This document shows, piece after piece, positions 32,001 to 43,737 of a stretch of DNA of 60,729 nucleotides. Under the pieces are notes generated by a model. It did not search any database, was not told the origin of the DNA, and saw nothing but the letters and a program-made list of their open reading frames with translations. Source of the stretch: Chromera velia (Eukaryota > Sar > Chromeraceae); NCBI GenBank assembly GCA_018398765.1, contig JAHBMJ010005049.1, forward strand, positions 1 to 60,729. Direction: 5' to 3'. A program made the translations under genes and the position numbers. Every line of letters begins with the position of its first letter. Positions within the stretch are counted from its first letter, which is position 1.

Positions 32001-34750
32001 GGAGGCGAAGTGGTGGAGGAAGAGAAGGGACTTGGTTGGCGGGAGAGGAAAATGAGGGCAGTAGAGAGGGACATGAAGGCAGCAGCAAAGAAGCTGGAAG
32101 ACGCCCTTGCAGAGAAAGATCTGGTCAGTCACTTACGCCCAATCAGTCAATCAATCAATCTGCTTTCTTGCGGGTGGGATACGGATTTGAATAAGTGGCT
32201 CGTCAGTCCCCTCTTTTTCTGGTTAGGAGTCACCTTTTTCTATTCTGCGTCCATTTTTCCTCATTCTTTAGCTTGGGTGCCTCCCTTGGAACCGTTCTGA
32301 AGTGGCAATCAGTGAAGCATCTTTCTGTATGCTGCAGGAGCGTCTCTTATACCTACCCAGTCGCGTTGCTGTTTTTCGTGGACAGGTGGATGCTTTTACA
32401 CCTTTGTCTCATCTATGTTCGTACGTGCATGAGTACAGGAACGGTTCCGTACCGCCGACCTCTACTGCACAGACGCTCTCCAGTTGGTCTCCCGAAACGC
32501 CAGCGCTTTCGAACAGAACGCCCCTTCCTCTCCCCGCAAGAGGAGAGAAAGAGACAGACAACCACTGGAAGAACAACTGCAGAGAGTCCCGTCGGGCGGG
32601 AAGTTCTCGCTCCCGCTGGATAAGCTGATCTCTTCTGACAAAAGGACACCAGAAGGAGAAGAACAGTCTACAAAGAAGCCCACAGCGTTCCTGACGCAAA
32701 CCCAAAAAGCAGGAGTCGAGCGTGTCAACCGCATAGCTCGTCTCTGCGCAGAGCAGCAAAAGGCCGCGAATGAGAGCGCTGAATGGAATCTTCCTCGTCG
32801 TCGTTCTGTCCCTCTTCACAGATCAGGTCTCTTCGGAGTTGAGCATCCTTCTTTGAAACGTGAGAGGGAGAAGAAGGAGGCGGAGGAAAGGGAACAAAGA
32901 GACTTTGAGGAGAGAAGAAAGAGGGTGGAAGCACTCGCAAAGCAAATTGCAGAAGAGGCATCTCTTCTTCGGGTCCGTCCGTCTGCTTTTTTTCTATTGT
33001 CTGTGTAGTGTCAAACATAAGTACTCTCTCTGCTTTCAGGCAAGCCCATTTTGTCCACAAACAATTCTTCTCTCTTCACCTGTCCTGTACTCCATGATCC
33101 ATTTCTGGTTAAGCGGATGCGCGAAGGGTGTGGTGGTCGGTTCCATTCTCGCCTTTTTAGCTCTCCCCCAATCCCGATCAATGTCTTTCTGCCTTCGTGC
33201 ATGCCTGTCTGCCTGCCTGCCTGCTCTCTCTGCAGGAATCTATTGCGGAGTCTGTCCACAGAGACGGTGAGAGTCGGCGGTCCCTCGTTCAGTCTGTCGC
33301 TGGAGGAAGCGGCCAGAGAACCCCAGCTGCCGAGCCAGTCATGCCGTTGGAGGAATACAAGGGCCAAGAAGTAGAGCCGCACGCACACGCGCTCTCTGCC
33401 GCCCATGCAGAGGGTGCGTTGGTGAACGGGAGACGTCTCGAGTCGGGTGTCTGCCCAGAGTTTTTGGAGACGGGGGAGTGTTCTCTGGAGGCCCAGAGAG
33501 GGCATGGCGCCTGCCTGTTCACTCACACCAGAGGGGCAAATCTAGAACTCCCCAATGAGACACCTATCCAACCACCATCCCATATACCCGCCCCTGTTCC
33601 TGCACCCTCACCCTCAGAACCCCCCATCCCCCCCCCCGTCTCTTCCGTGCCCATCCCCCCCCGCGCTCCCCCTCTGAGCGAAGCTGACGTGACGCCCGCA
33701 GTCCCCATCCAATCACAAATGGACGCCTCCCTGCCCCCTGCCGCCCCTGCTGCCAGCCCCCCAGTTCCCGTCGAGGCTCCACAGCCAGCCTCTGCCATGG
33801 ATGCCCCAATTGTGAATGCAGAAGGAGGCGCTGCAGAGGGCCCTCTGCCAGTGGAAGACAAACCCCAACAGCCCCCCATTCCCCAACCCCATGATGCGGA
33901 GTTTCAGTCCCCAGAGCGCCTCAAGGGAACGTTCCTAGGTGCAGACGCCAAGGCAGCACTACTTGAGTTGGAGCAGCGCAGCAGAGAGGCGGACCTCGTT
34001 CGAAGGGCCCGTGAGGAGATCGCCAAGTCGAGACAAGAGTCGAAGGAGGCAGAGGAGCTTGAGGCAGCTGCTGCTGCTGCTGGAGAAAAGGGAAAGAATG
34101 GGGACACGGCCGGAGAAGTAAAAGAGCTGCTAGTTGGTGCTGGGGAGATTCCTTCTGTGAACGTTCTCCCTAAAGGAGAGAGAACAGAAAAAACGGATCT
34201 CAACCCTCCGACAGCAGAGCCAAGTGCTTCTGCTGGTGCTGCTGTTGAAGAGACGAGTGGGGCAGCCCCTCTTTTGGCTTCTATCACCAGGGAAGGGGGG
34301 GCCGATGCACCAACAATTCGGGTTACAGATTCGAAAAGCGAAGAGCACGGCGGTAAATCCGTTCCTGAAGAAGAAAAAAGCGACGTACCCCCCCTCCTTG
34401 CCTCCCAGGCTCTTGGTCCGGGCACCGACCCTGCTGGTGTCCCCCCCGAATCAAAGAAAGACGGGAGCCTCGAGGGAATTCGGCCCCTGTTGGGCCCCGG
34501 CTTTGGCGTCCGTCCGGGTCGCCGCATGCTGGGTGGGGGTGGGCCCGGTGGGTCACGACCTGCATCGGGTGGGACAGAGAGGTCCAAAGAATCCGATCAC
34601 GAAAGCGAGAAAGAGAAGCCCCTGCTACAGATGGGTGTCGGGCCTGCAACCTCAGACATCCCAAAAGAAATGCCAGAGGTCAAAGAAGAAGGGAAGGCGG
34701 AAGAAGAAAAACCGAACTGGTTGAGTGGCCTAGGCTTTTCTGGGTCGTGA
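20786..34750 (+). CDS. Very large unrecognised multi-exon protein with zinc-binding motifs
   Basis: Exons that join in phase: 20786-20921, 21016-22346, 22524-22916, 23130-23215, 23495-23659, 23971-24148, 24357-24478, 24826-24925, 25271-25354, 25628-25749, 26089-26329, 26548-27278, 27371-27425; then 29840-30391, 30970-31109, 31365-31552, 31791-32123, 32338-32385, 32439-32972, 33236-34750. Between these sets, exons near 27584-28132, 28478-28556, 28886-28937, a piece near 29069-29170 and 29290-29620 look coding but their joins are less certain. The 27584 exon is one base out of frame with the preferred 27425 donor. The product would exceed 2,000 residues. It has many charged helical stretches (SEERRQMDHWLCRQLRNW, EQEEVERKIWEEKEELKRR), a four-Cys zinc candidate, a CCCH-like motif and a Pro-rich, disordered C-terminus ending NWLSGLGFSGS. 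No family was recognised. Two adjacent genes cannot be excluded. Confidence 0.65.
24647..24698 (+). repeat. Dispersed repeat core flanked by microsatellites (copy 1)
   Basis: A roughly 50-base unit begins TTGTGTTCACGAAGAAAA, continues as purine-rich GGGAGAAGAAG sequence and ends ACATATAGTCTGTCTGTC. It lies between a (CTGT)n array upstream and (CTGT)n-(CT)n-(GT)n arrays downstream to about 24800, all inside an intron (24479-24825). A close copy is at 48028-48080. Confidence 0.75.
26012..26070 (+). repeat. (CTGT)n-(GT)n microsatellite in intron
   Basis: CTGT units followed by GT dinucleotides sit just upstream of the exon that starts at 26089. Confidence 0.9.
30392..30783 (+). repeat. 30-bp minisatellite, about 13 units, at an intron 5' end
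   Basis: About thirteen tandem 30-base units share the core GAACAGTCAGTCAAGGGAAT followed by TAGAGAAGAA; variants change CAAGG to CAGGG and TTAGAG to TTGGAG. The first unit begins exactly at the predicted donor: the upstream frame (ELRFLG) ends GG|GTCAGT at 30391 and the downstream exon at 30970 restores the phase (GG+A). Every unit contains the hexamer GTCAGT, a donor widely used in this window. In the upstream frame the first unit meets TAG at 30411-30413, so the array is more likely intronic than coding, even though two other frames are open. Confidence 0.85.
31365..31552 (+). other. Four-Cys zinc-binding candidate exon of the large gene
   Basis: This exon encodes ICSVCGADFVKDP, about 25 polar residues, then KCETCAYRFRM. 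The CxxC..CxxC spacing suits a zinc ribbon or treble clef. The exon is bounded by TCCTGCAG and GCG|GTCAGT and is in phase with both neighbours. Confidence 0.6.
33452..33526 (+). other. CCCH-like motif in the last exon of the large gene
   Basis: The sequence CPEFLETGEC is followed ten residues later by CLFTH, giving C-x8-C-x10-C-x3-H. Classical CCCH fingers are C-x8-C-x5-C-x3-H, so the middle loop is five residues longer. RNA binding is possible but only inferred. Confidence 0.5.
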
Positions 34751-35814
34751 ATTTGATCGTTTTAAACTGAATCATGCATAGATAGACTGCTTCAACTTTA
34801 TAAAGATGCAGTCATCAATTAATGGAATTTCCAAATACATATTATTCTTCAAAAATATTTTTTTGTGCATCTTTTCAACTTTTCTTTATCTTTTTCTGAT
34901 CTCTTAAATTGATTCTCTTTTTGTTTTTACTTTCTTCCATTTATAATTTATTTTAAGCCTCAAATTTATATCTTTTTATATCAAATAAAAATGATCCAAT
35001 ATACTTCACATGAAAAACTTTACATTAGATAAAACTTAAAATACCAATTTTTTTTTGAGTTGTGTCAGGCCTCGTCTACGTGATTCTGTTCTTCGAATCT
35101 GAAATCGTTTTCATGGCCTTATAAGAGTAAGCTTTCCTTTTCCGTGCTGGGGTCCGCAGCATACATGCTACCGGTTCACCCTGCATGAGCTGTCCTGTCG
35201 AGACATCCCAGGGGCCGAGCTATAAAAAAAACCCTGGGCCGTCCTTTTAAAAGGAAAGGAAAGAGAAAGAAAAAATTGTTTAGTAAGTGGTAGATGGTTG
35301 TCTAGGATAGTTATGGATAGTTGTCTCTACTCAGTTCATCTATAAAAGCATGTACTACTTCATAACATATGTAAACTTTTTCCCCTTCACGTTTTTATCT
35401 GTAAACTTTGGATTGGCCTAGGACTACCCAGGATTAAAACTTCGGAACCAGGGTACTAGGAACGTAAATGTTTAATGTTATGCAAAACTTTCGAAATTTT
35501 TGTAGGGCCTCTTCGCTGCAAGGAACTCACCCGCGTAGAAAAATTTTTACGGGCGCGCGCGCGGCGCGCGAATCGATGGTGCATGCATGCATGCATTCGA
35601 TCGATGCATCCGATCGCCTGCGGACTTTTTAAGAAGTCGCGTCCATCCACGCTTAGCGTGGATATAAGGCTTCGCCGACAAGCCGTCGTTGCTTCTCAGA
35701 GCGTGTTCTTTTCTGGCTTAGTACGCTCCTTTCGCACTTGCTCGATAGTCAGCAGCCTTTTTTTTTCTGATAGCAACCGCCGCTTCTACAACTCTTTCCT
35801 CTCATATGTCCGCC
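34751..35814. other. Intergenic: AT-rich island, hairpin, GC-rich promoter patch
   Basis: AT-rich sequence follows the stop of the large gene to about 35060. A perfect inverted pair CCCAGGG/CCCTGGG with an 18-base spacer lies near 35207-35238. A GCGCGCGCGCGGCGCGCG patch (about 35552-35570) and overlapping TGCATGCA boxes (35580-35595) lie about 220-260 bases before the next start. Confidence 0.5.
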
Positions 35815-37688
35815 ATGGGCTGTGGAGCATCCGCCGTTCCTTCCAAACCAGCAGATCTAGCAGCGATGGAAAAAGGTTAGTTGTGTTACTTTCTACCTAT
35901 AGTCTCCCTGTACGGTGTCATACTCATAAAATGTAGTCTTGAGTGTCCTTTCCGGTCCGCAGCAGTGTGTTCTTTTCTTCTATGTTTCATTCCTCGATCT
36001 GTTGTTTGACGGTGTTGCTGAGAATGTTTCACTCCTAGCTAGCCCCGGCCAGTCCGTGGAAAGCCTCGCGATAAAACGAACTGAGTAGAGTCGACCTGGC
36101 AATGTCTCCTTGTGAATCCATTGTGCTATGTTTGTGTGCATGCAGCCATGCCAATTGCTGACTCACTTCCTCGGGAGTTGCTGCCACACCCGAAGGACGC
36201 CGCTTACAAGTGCGCCGTGGTCGGCTTTGTCGTCCCTGGGGCCTGGAACACGGACAAGGATAAGAACGCGGTCCGGTATGACTCTGTGCCCATCGCGAAT
36301 GGTCTCATCCACGCCGGAATTGCTTGTGACCTGATCAACTACACCCCGGAGGACCACGACGGGTTTGCTAAGAAGGTCAGGCAAACAACAGTTGTGCAAC
36401 ACTTGCCTCAAATCACCATTAGTGGGGCTATGAATCAGCGCCCTTCCCAGTCCTCGGCACACTTCTGTTTTTTGATTCTGAGAATTTTTCTGTATCAGCA
36501 TTTAACCTGTACACATGCACTTCTTGCCTCTCCACTGCTTCACGCTGTTGTTGCATGAGTGTTGCAGATCGAAGAGTACGACGGTCTGGTTGTGCGCATC
36601 AACCCCGGCCAGCTGAACACGGCAGTGGGTGAAGGTGCCCAAAAGCGTTTCGACGAGCTAATGATGAACATGAAGAACAAGGGCAAGCCGGTGTGGCCTT
36701 CCCCCGAGGTGATGAAGATGCTGGGCTCAAAGGAGGCACTCGTGAAGGTCAAAGACCTCAACTGCGGCCTTCCCGACTCCGCCATCTACTTCACTCCGGA
36801 GGAACTGGAGGAGAGCTTCAAGGTACGTGAACATGCAGGAGAAGGGAATTGAAGCGAGAGAGATACAGAACGGAAAAAGAAGCGTGACTCAGTGCAAAGC
36901 CGAATTAGTCGGTTCCGCATTGACACAGCAGCCCCCCCTGAGGAGTTCCATTTTTTAGTCCTTCATGGTTCCCCACAAGTCATTTAGTCACTTGACTCTC
37001 TCTCTTGTCGATCCTTTCTCTTCACTGCTCCCCCTCTTTCTCCGTGACCCCTTCTTGTCCTCTCATACGTACAGGTCACTGCGGCGTTCCAGCCCCGAGT
37101 GATCAAGCAGAACCGTGGGTCTTCTGGTGAGGGCATCTGGCTCTGCTGGCTGGCGGAGAAGGAATACTGCGCGAATCTGGGAGACGCCAAACTGGAGGAT
37201 GACGACAAGTTGAAGCTGATGGAGATGAACGACAACCACGTCGAGTACCACACCGTGAGGGAGTTTCTTGACTGGTGTGTCTACGGACGCGACAAGGGAG
37301 ACGCCGTGTGGGAGTCCAAGGGAAAGGGAAAATACCTCGAGGGCGGACGTGCAGCCGAGGCACAGCTGGTCGATCAGAGACTCTGTCCTCGCATCAAGGA
37401 GGGAGAGGTCGGTCGATGACGTCGATAGTTTATTCATTCATTCATCCAGGCAGTTGATTCGTTTTATCGTTGTTGTGAGCGCACTACCTGCTGGTGTATA
37501 TGCATGTGTTCGGGCACTGGAAGTTGCTCTCCCACTTCTGTCTTGTCCCCCCGTCCTCAAGGACTCCGAGACTGCATGTGTGTGTGTATCCACTTATAGG
37601 CAGGCAGGCGGAGAGTTTAAAAGAGAGATTGCCGTGGGACCGGGTTGTTGGGCTTCTCTTTCTTTTCTCTGTTCGTTCTCTATTCATC

Positions 37689-37726
<38 letters not shown>

Positions 37727-38546
37727 TTTGTCTCCCTCCCTGCAGGTGCGCTTCCAGATGGCAGGCAACACTCTCTTCTCGATCATCCACAAGAAGCCAA
37801 AGGGAGATGGCTTCTCTGCTGTTGGAGGTCGGTCCACTTTCCTCTGTCTCTCTCTTGTTTTGTCTTTGTCTCCGCCCTCCTCCCCCTCCCCCTCTCGCAC
37901 ACACCTGGACGGACGGACGGACGTGGGATCTGCATGGCACTGAATGGAGTGTTTGAGTGCTCCACCTGTTTCTCTTTCGACATCCTTCCTTCGCCTTCTT
38001 TTCTTCATTTTGCGCTAACATCTTGGTCATCAGACGCCATTGTTGCAGATCGAGTCTGCAGATCTTTTTCCCCTCCCGCTCACATCTCGGAGGACCCTGA
38101 GGTTCTTCCCTTCGTTGGAACGTTGACCCTTCCTCGTGCACTGATCACATTCCCACCGCGAATTAATGCATGCAGGTGTTGCCGAGTATTCGTTCTTTAC
38201 CCCCGATGCACCGGAGTATGCGGAGTTGAAGGCCGCCTTCGAGAAGGACCTCCCAACGATCATGAGCGTCCTCGACCTTGCCGACTCCCCCCTTCCCCTC
38301 CTCTGGACTGCCGATTGGATCCCTGTGGACAACCACAAGGCCCCGTTCGTGGTCTGTGAGTTCAACTGCTCCTGTGTGGGCATCTCCCAGTTCCTCGCTG
38401 CCTGCGGTCCCGACAAGGATCTGAAGGACGTCGCCGAGAAAGATCTGGCCGAGGGATACCGCCTCGTCAATCTGATCGGACAAAAGGCGCTTCAGGGCCT
38501 CCAGCAGACTGTCAAGAAGGAAAGACCTGAACCCCGTGACAGGTAA
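35815..38546 (+). CDS. ATP-grasp protein of the Cj0069 type with acylation motif
   Basis: Six exons (35815-35875, 36146-36375, 36568-36822, 37075-37407, 37746-37827, 38176-38546) join in phases 1, 0, 0, 0 and 1 for 443 residues. Order of motifs: YDGLVVRINPGQL; VWPSPEVMKMLGSKEAL; RVIKQNRGSSGEGIWL, a glycine-rich ATP-grasp loop; VDQRLCPRIKEGEVRFQMAG; and LLWTADWIPVD..CEFNCSCVGIS at the end, where Glu and Asn would ligate Mg-ATP. The layout recalls the bacterial Cj0069 family of uncharacterised ATP-grasp enzymes; that assignment is from memory. Substrate is unknown. Exon 1 encodes only MGCGASAVPSKPADLAAMEK, with Gly2-Cys3 and Ser6 fitting N-myristoylation plus palmitoylation, which would tether it to membranes. 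An internal Met (36148) could give an unacylated form. Confidence 0.8.
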
Positions 38547-40401
38547 AGAAGAGAGTGCGAAAAAGAAGGAAAGAGGGGCGAGCGCGAATTCACGAACTGC
38601 AGAATTCCCGTTGAGAAAGCGAGTAGGTCTGTTGTTCCACCTCTCGTCTCTGTTTGCTTGCACAAGAGTGTCTGAGCGAGCAAGGGACGGGTTGGATGGG
38701 AAACAGATGAAATAATTGAGATGCTGAACGGTGCGAGTAAGTGAGTGAGTGAATGAATGGAATGTCTTTCTGTCCGTGTCCCTGTGCATCCCTTCGGCCG
38801 ACCAGCTCGTAGCTGCGTCTGCTTTTTTTTGTCAGCCGTCGTCTCTGCCTCTCCAGGCAGAATGGTCGGCAGTCTCGTTTGAAGAAAATGATGCGTGGAA
38901 AAGAATTCCTCGACAGACTTCGGGAATGCAGGCAGGATGGATGGATGTGATGCTTCCTGACCTTCAACTGCATTGAGGGCTTCCATCGATGCAACGAAAA
39001 TGAGCACAGCATATTTTGATCGAACTTTGTGCGTCAACAGACAGGCCTTGCATGCGCACATGTGTGACTTTGCACATTCTGTGCTTGACAATGTGTATGT
39101 GCCCATGAGAACCCTCATCGCAACTACTTAAGCTTGCATTTACATGCAGTGAAAGCATGTCTGGCTGTCTGTTTCCGCGTGCATGTTTACGTGACTGCAT
39201 GGTGTCTGTTGGCTGCCTCGTGGGGATCTTGGCGTCATCGCTTTGATCAACTCCGGCAGCGAGAGTGCATGAGCGGTGAACGTCGTTCGATTAATTGTCC
39301 TTGCTTGGTTCTTTAGTTCCCTCCATCGCACTTTGTTTGTCTGCGGATGCGCTTCATCGCATACTCTGATCGATCGTCATACGATGTCATTCATGTTATT
39401 CCAGCATTTTGACCATTTGCTGCCGTTTGCACTCCTGTTTGCATGTGCAAGGGCCACTTGCTTCGTTGATATCAAGAATCAAGTGTCTGATCGTTCGAAC
39501 CGCATTGCAATCTACACTGTCAATTGTTTGTTTTGCCTCATGATCGATTCATCTTTCAGTTCATCGATCATCCAGTGGATCATCCCAGGTGATCGATTGT
39601 GTCATGTCATATATATGTGACATATGACTTTGTTTCACTTCGATTGGGCAACGATTGCATGAAGGTGATTCTAAAATTTGTTGCATCTTTATTACTAAGT
39701 GATCAGTGATCAACACTTAGTATATCACATAGAACACATGATTTCCCCAGACATTTATATTATAGACTGCATGCATCATATACGACACACTGTATGTTAG
39801 GTGCAATCATGCATGTATATATATACCTGACTGACTCATATTGAACATTGGAAGTTCAGAATAGACGAACGGCGATGACGTACGTATGATCATGCATGTA
39901 TGATGAATCATGTTATTGATGGTGATGATGAATTTAAATTGGAAAAAACTATATATATGCCATTGTATACTAGACTCTCCATACGTAAAAAAATAAAAAA
40001 GTTAATTGCCCAAAATTACTTTTACTTTTTATTTATTTATTTATTTTTTTGAAGTAGACACTTCAAGTTCGAAGCTCAAAGATGAGCTGACGCACAAAAA
40101 TAAAAAAATAAAAAAACTAATTCAGGTTTTAGCCCAAATTTATTTTTTTACGTATAGGGAGCCTAGATTGTATAGCCTGAACCTGAGAGGTTTGAAAGTT
40201 TAAACATAACTTTGCAGTCATAGTAGTGCTAGGAACGGATCTTGAATCAATCAGCGTCTAGTATGCAAAGCAAGCTCAAGGTTTTTTGTATAACTAAGCT
40301 ATTTTAACCTAAATTTTAACTTTATGGTAGTTCTTGTAGTGGTTTAACTTGAAGATGCTATAGTTAAGATGTTGAAAAACAAACACGGTCTGCCTCGATC
40401 T
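38547..40401. other. Intergenic, no gene recognised; AT-rich after about 39600
   Basis: The 3' flank of the ATP-grasp gene. Short open frames lack protein character. TGCATGCA occurs at 39768-39775. AT content rises sharply from about 39600. Confidence 0.5.
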
Positions 40402-40409
40402 AAATTTAA

Positions 40410-41268
40410 CAGGGTTGCTTTTTCGTCTGGTAACGACCCCTCTCTACCGGTAGTTACCAGATTACCGGTAATGAACTCCGTTTACCTAAGTTTTACTGGA
40501 AAAAAATGAGGAGAAAATGAAGCTTCAAAAAAAAAAAAATTCGCCTGCAGCGCAACTCCTATTCTTTAGTTTTAAAGACTTCTTTCAACGTTTTTGGCAC
40601 TTTTAGGAATCGAATTAAGATTCTTTTAAAAATGTGTTGTTTGTTTGCGCTTATCTGCCTGGTATGTTTGGAGGTCTATAAACCGGAAGCAGTAGTCGTT
40701 GCGGAGGTAAAGAGGCAGCTTAGCCGTAGCTAGCAGGTGGCTTAGCCTTAAGACGTGAAAACCTCTTTTGAGAGGACGTACTCACCTTCGAGGTTGTCAG
40801 ATTTGTTGCATCACACTTGCATAGTGCCTATAAATATAGCGTGACGGCCCACAGGAGTGTTAGTGGAGGCGAGTTGACAACTTGACAATGTGCCGATTGT
40901 ATAGCGTTTTTGGTTGTCAACACGCTACTGAGATGCTACTGAGGCCAATGACAATCCGTCTTTTCAGTTTTATCATTTAAAACAGCATGGCTGCCCTTTA
41001 GTGTCTCACTTAAACCATAGATAACTTAATTTACAATACGTAAATGACTGTTAAACTTAGTTAGACCATATAAATAAACGAACAAATAACTCAAAATGCT
41101 TTTAAAAATGCTTATTATGGTAAATAGATGTTTAAAACTATCGTTTTAAATTATACTTTATCTCTACAGCCTTTACCAAACTTTTTACTGGTGGTCGGCC
41201 ACTTTACCGGTAATTACCAGTTAACCGGGAATCAGTGCGCTTTACCATTGGAAAAATCAGCAACCCTG
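40410..41268. mobile_element. Non-autonomous hAT-type DNA transposon
   Basis: The element begins CAGGGTTGCTTTTTCGTCTG and its other end, read on the opposite strand, begins CAGGGTTGCTGATTTTTCCA, so the outermost ten bases match perfectly. It is flanked on both sides by the identical 8-bp AAATTTAA (40402-40409 and 41269-41276). An 8-bp duplication with CAGGG ends is the hallmark of the hAT superfamily. Subterminal TACCGGTA-type words occur near both ends. The 859-bp interior contains no transposase-sized frame, so movement would depend on a transposase supplied elsewhere. Confidence 0.9.
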
Positions 41269-41276
41269 AAATTTAA

Positions 41277-43132
41277 GCAACTACTACTCAGTAGAATTCA
41301 AGTTAAAGCTATTATAGCTCTGGCTTTTAGAAAAACTGCATGTTCAAAAACATCGGAACTGCCTAAAAGTAAGCTGATGGCGATGTAACCTTCGGACGGC
41401 GAATGATGATGATCTTTTCGATGATATGATCTAATATAATCCTGGTGACTCGGATCGGATGATCATATAATGATGACTTTGCACTTTTAAATGCAAGTCA
41501 GTAGAGAGATATACAAGATGAACAAATTTGATATGAATGACTAGATGAATGAGTGATTCAGGCGAAATTAAGCCTAGAATTAAGCACGGTGTAAGCTGTC
41601 CATCTAGCTAGCCAGCAGTCCTAGCAGCAGTTGCGTGCATGTGATCACTTCTCTGCGAAGCTCCTTGCAAAAGGGGGATCCACCGCGAAGCACACCAGAA
41701 CAGTCAAAGCTTCGTTTGTTAAAAATTCCCCCCAATCTCCGCCAACGCACGATCGAAGGAAGAGAGTCAGAAGGTTCAATTCATGATGACATTGTGACAA
41801 AGCTGATCACTCTCCGTGAATCGGCATGAAAGGAGAGAGAAAAACCCCGCAACAGATATAGTCGGAGATACCGCGACCAATAATTACAGCCTTCATCCCC
41901 CTTCCTTTCTGGGCCTCCCACCTGCCCGCCTTCCCCCTGACGAATTCTGTGGAACAGCGAGAACACGCAGCTTCATGATCCAAGCAGATCGAATCAATTG
42001 AGCATCCTCGACGGACTCGAACAAGAAAAAGAAAGGAAGAGAAATGCATGCAAGATGGATCCAGAGCGTATGCATGCCCACAGGAATGAAAACTGGTGCC
42101 TCATCCAGGGCGCCAGGCAGCGAGCCACTAAAAAAGAGTCGGCATTGAGCGCACACGCGAGCAACAATGCACGCAAACACGCACAAATATAATTAACAAA
42201 ATCGGGTGCATGACAAAATTGCATCCCAGGAAGGAAGGAAGAGGTTGCATGCACCCATCGACGGCATCGAATTTCATGCACATGCAGGAAGAGAAGATTG
42301 ATTACAGTAGAACGTTGCAAGGGGCAGAAACTAGTTCAACAAAAATGGATGGGAACTGATACATCCCAACGTCTCGAAGCAGCCATCCATCTGTCACGTA
42401 AACGCACCCACGTGCAAGCACCCACGCACGGACGCGCCCTCGCGCGCGCACACACGCACGCACACACACACACACAAAGGCGTGCAACCAAACCCACCCA
42501 TGCACCCTCCTCCTCCTTGATCTCTCCATACAACAGCCTTCGTCGCCTCCCTTAATAATAGGCCCTCGAAAGCCTTTTTTTTTGCCTTCCTGGGTTCCTT
42601 CCTTCAGCGCATAATTTGTGTGTTTGCTTTCACACACTGACCTGTGTGTGAAGCGTAAGAAAAACAGGAAGCGAAGAAAGGCACAACTGATCACGATTGT
42701 TTCCATGGACACCGACACACAAGCAACAAAAAAGTCAAAAACCGCAAACGTCCTCCCCCCCACCAAGCCGCCAGACCCTGTTCGACAAACGGAATAAATA
42801 ATAAATATTCTTTCCACCCACCGCCTCGCGTTCTACATGACGCCAGACGGGTTTTTCTCTCCACGAATCCACCGCATGCAGGTGCCCTCTGCAGCTCTTC
42901 TCTTCTCTCCAAGTCTCCTCGCTCAGTCTCTTCTCTTCTCACTGAGAGCTAGACAGACGAGGAGAGGAGAGGAGACGAGAGAGGACCTGGTTGGGCACTC
43001 GGCAGAGCCACGCGGGGTTCAACGATGGGTCCGCGGTCTCAGCTGCGCATTGCGAGAGATACCTGCAACACAGCAAGCAGAGGAAAGAAGGAAAGGGGTT
43101 TGCTCATCAAATCAAGAAAACAAACGATCACC

Positions 43133-43177
<45 letters not shown>

Positions 43178-43418
43178 TGACGAACAGAGACACAGTGCTG
43201 TTGCTGCATGGAGCTCTCTCTTTTCCTGAAACGTGGCTTCAAAAGATGAGACTTTCCAACCTCTACTGAGCCAATTGAGAAAATTCATTTCTTCTTCCTC
43301 TCACGCATGAGCGATTCTGCTCTACTGACTTTCTGGATTGCCTCACTGGTAACTTCCATTTCTTTGTAGCCACGCATACTGCTTTGTCAATCTCACCAAG
43401 CAAACAGACAGACAGATC

Positions 43419-43449
<31 letters not shown>

Positions 43450-43737
43450 TGTATGTTTTTTTTTCTGTTTTCTTTTGCTCATTCATTCATTCCTGAATAT
43501 CCACTTCCATTTCTGGGTCTCGCAACAGCACTGTTTCTTTCGGCCACGTCCCTCCCTCCCTCCCTATGGGCCTCCCTCGATCGCCATGCGGGTTCGTTCT
43601 GCTTTCGAGCGGCGTTCTTTTTCTCAGCAGCCCAGCAGTAGTCTTCTTCTTGTGCGCTCCCCACGTGATGATGCCCCCCGAGTACTGGCAGACAGACAGA
43701 AAGACAGACAGACAGGCACAAAGAAGGAGAGCCACGA
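41277..43737. other. Intergenic, no supported gene
   Basis: The AT-rich part ends near 41600. After it come ordinary sequence with TGCATGCA boxes (42045-42052, 42246-42253), an (AC)n run near 42450-42476, a (GA)n run at about 43135-43173 and an (ACAG)n run at about 43408-43448. Open frames on both strands are translated low-complexity sequence. Confidence 0.5.

Noticed and set aside
42302-42942. Minus-strand frames rich in Val/Cys and Arg
   Set aside because: They run through an (AC)n block and contain no recognisable domain or splice-consistent partner.
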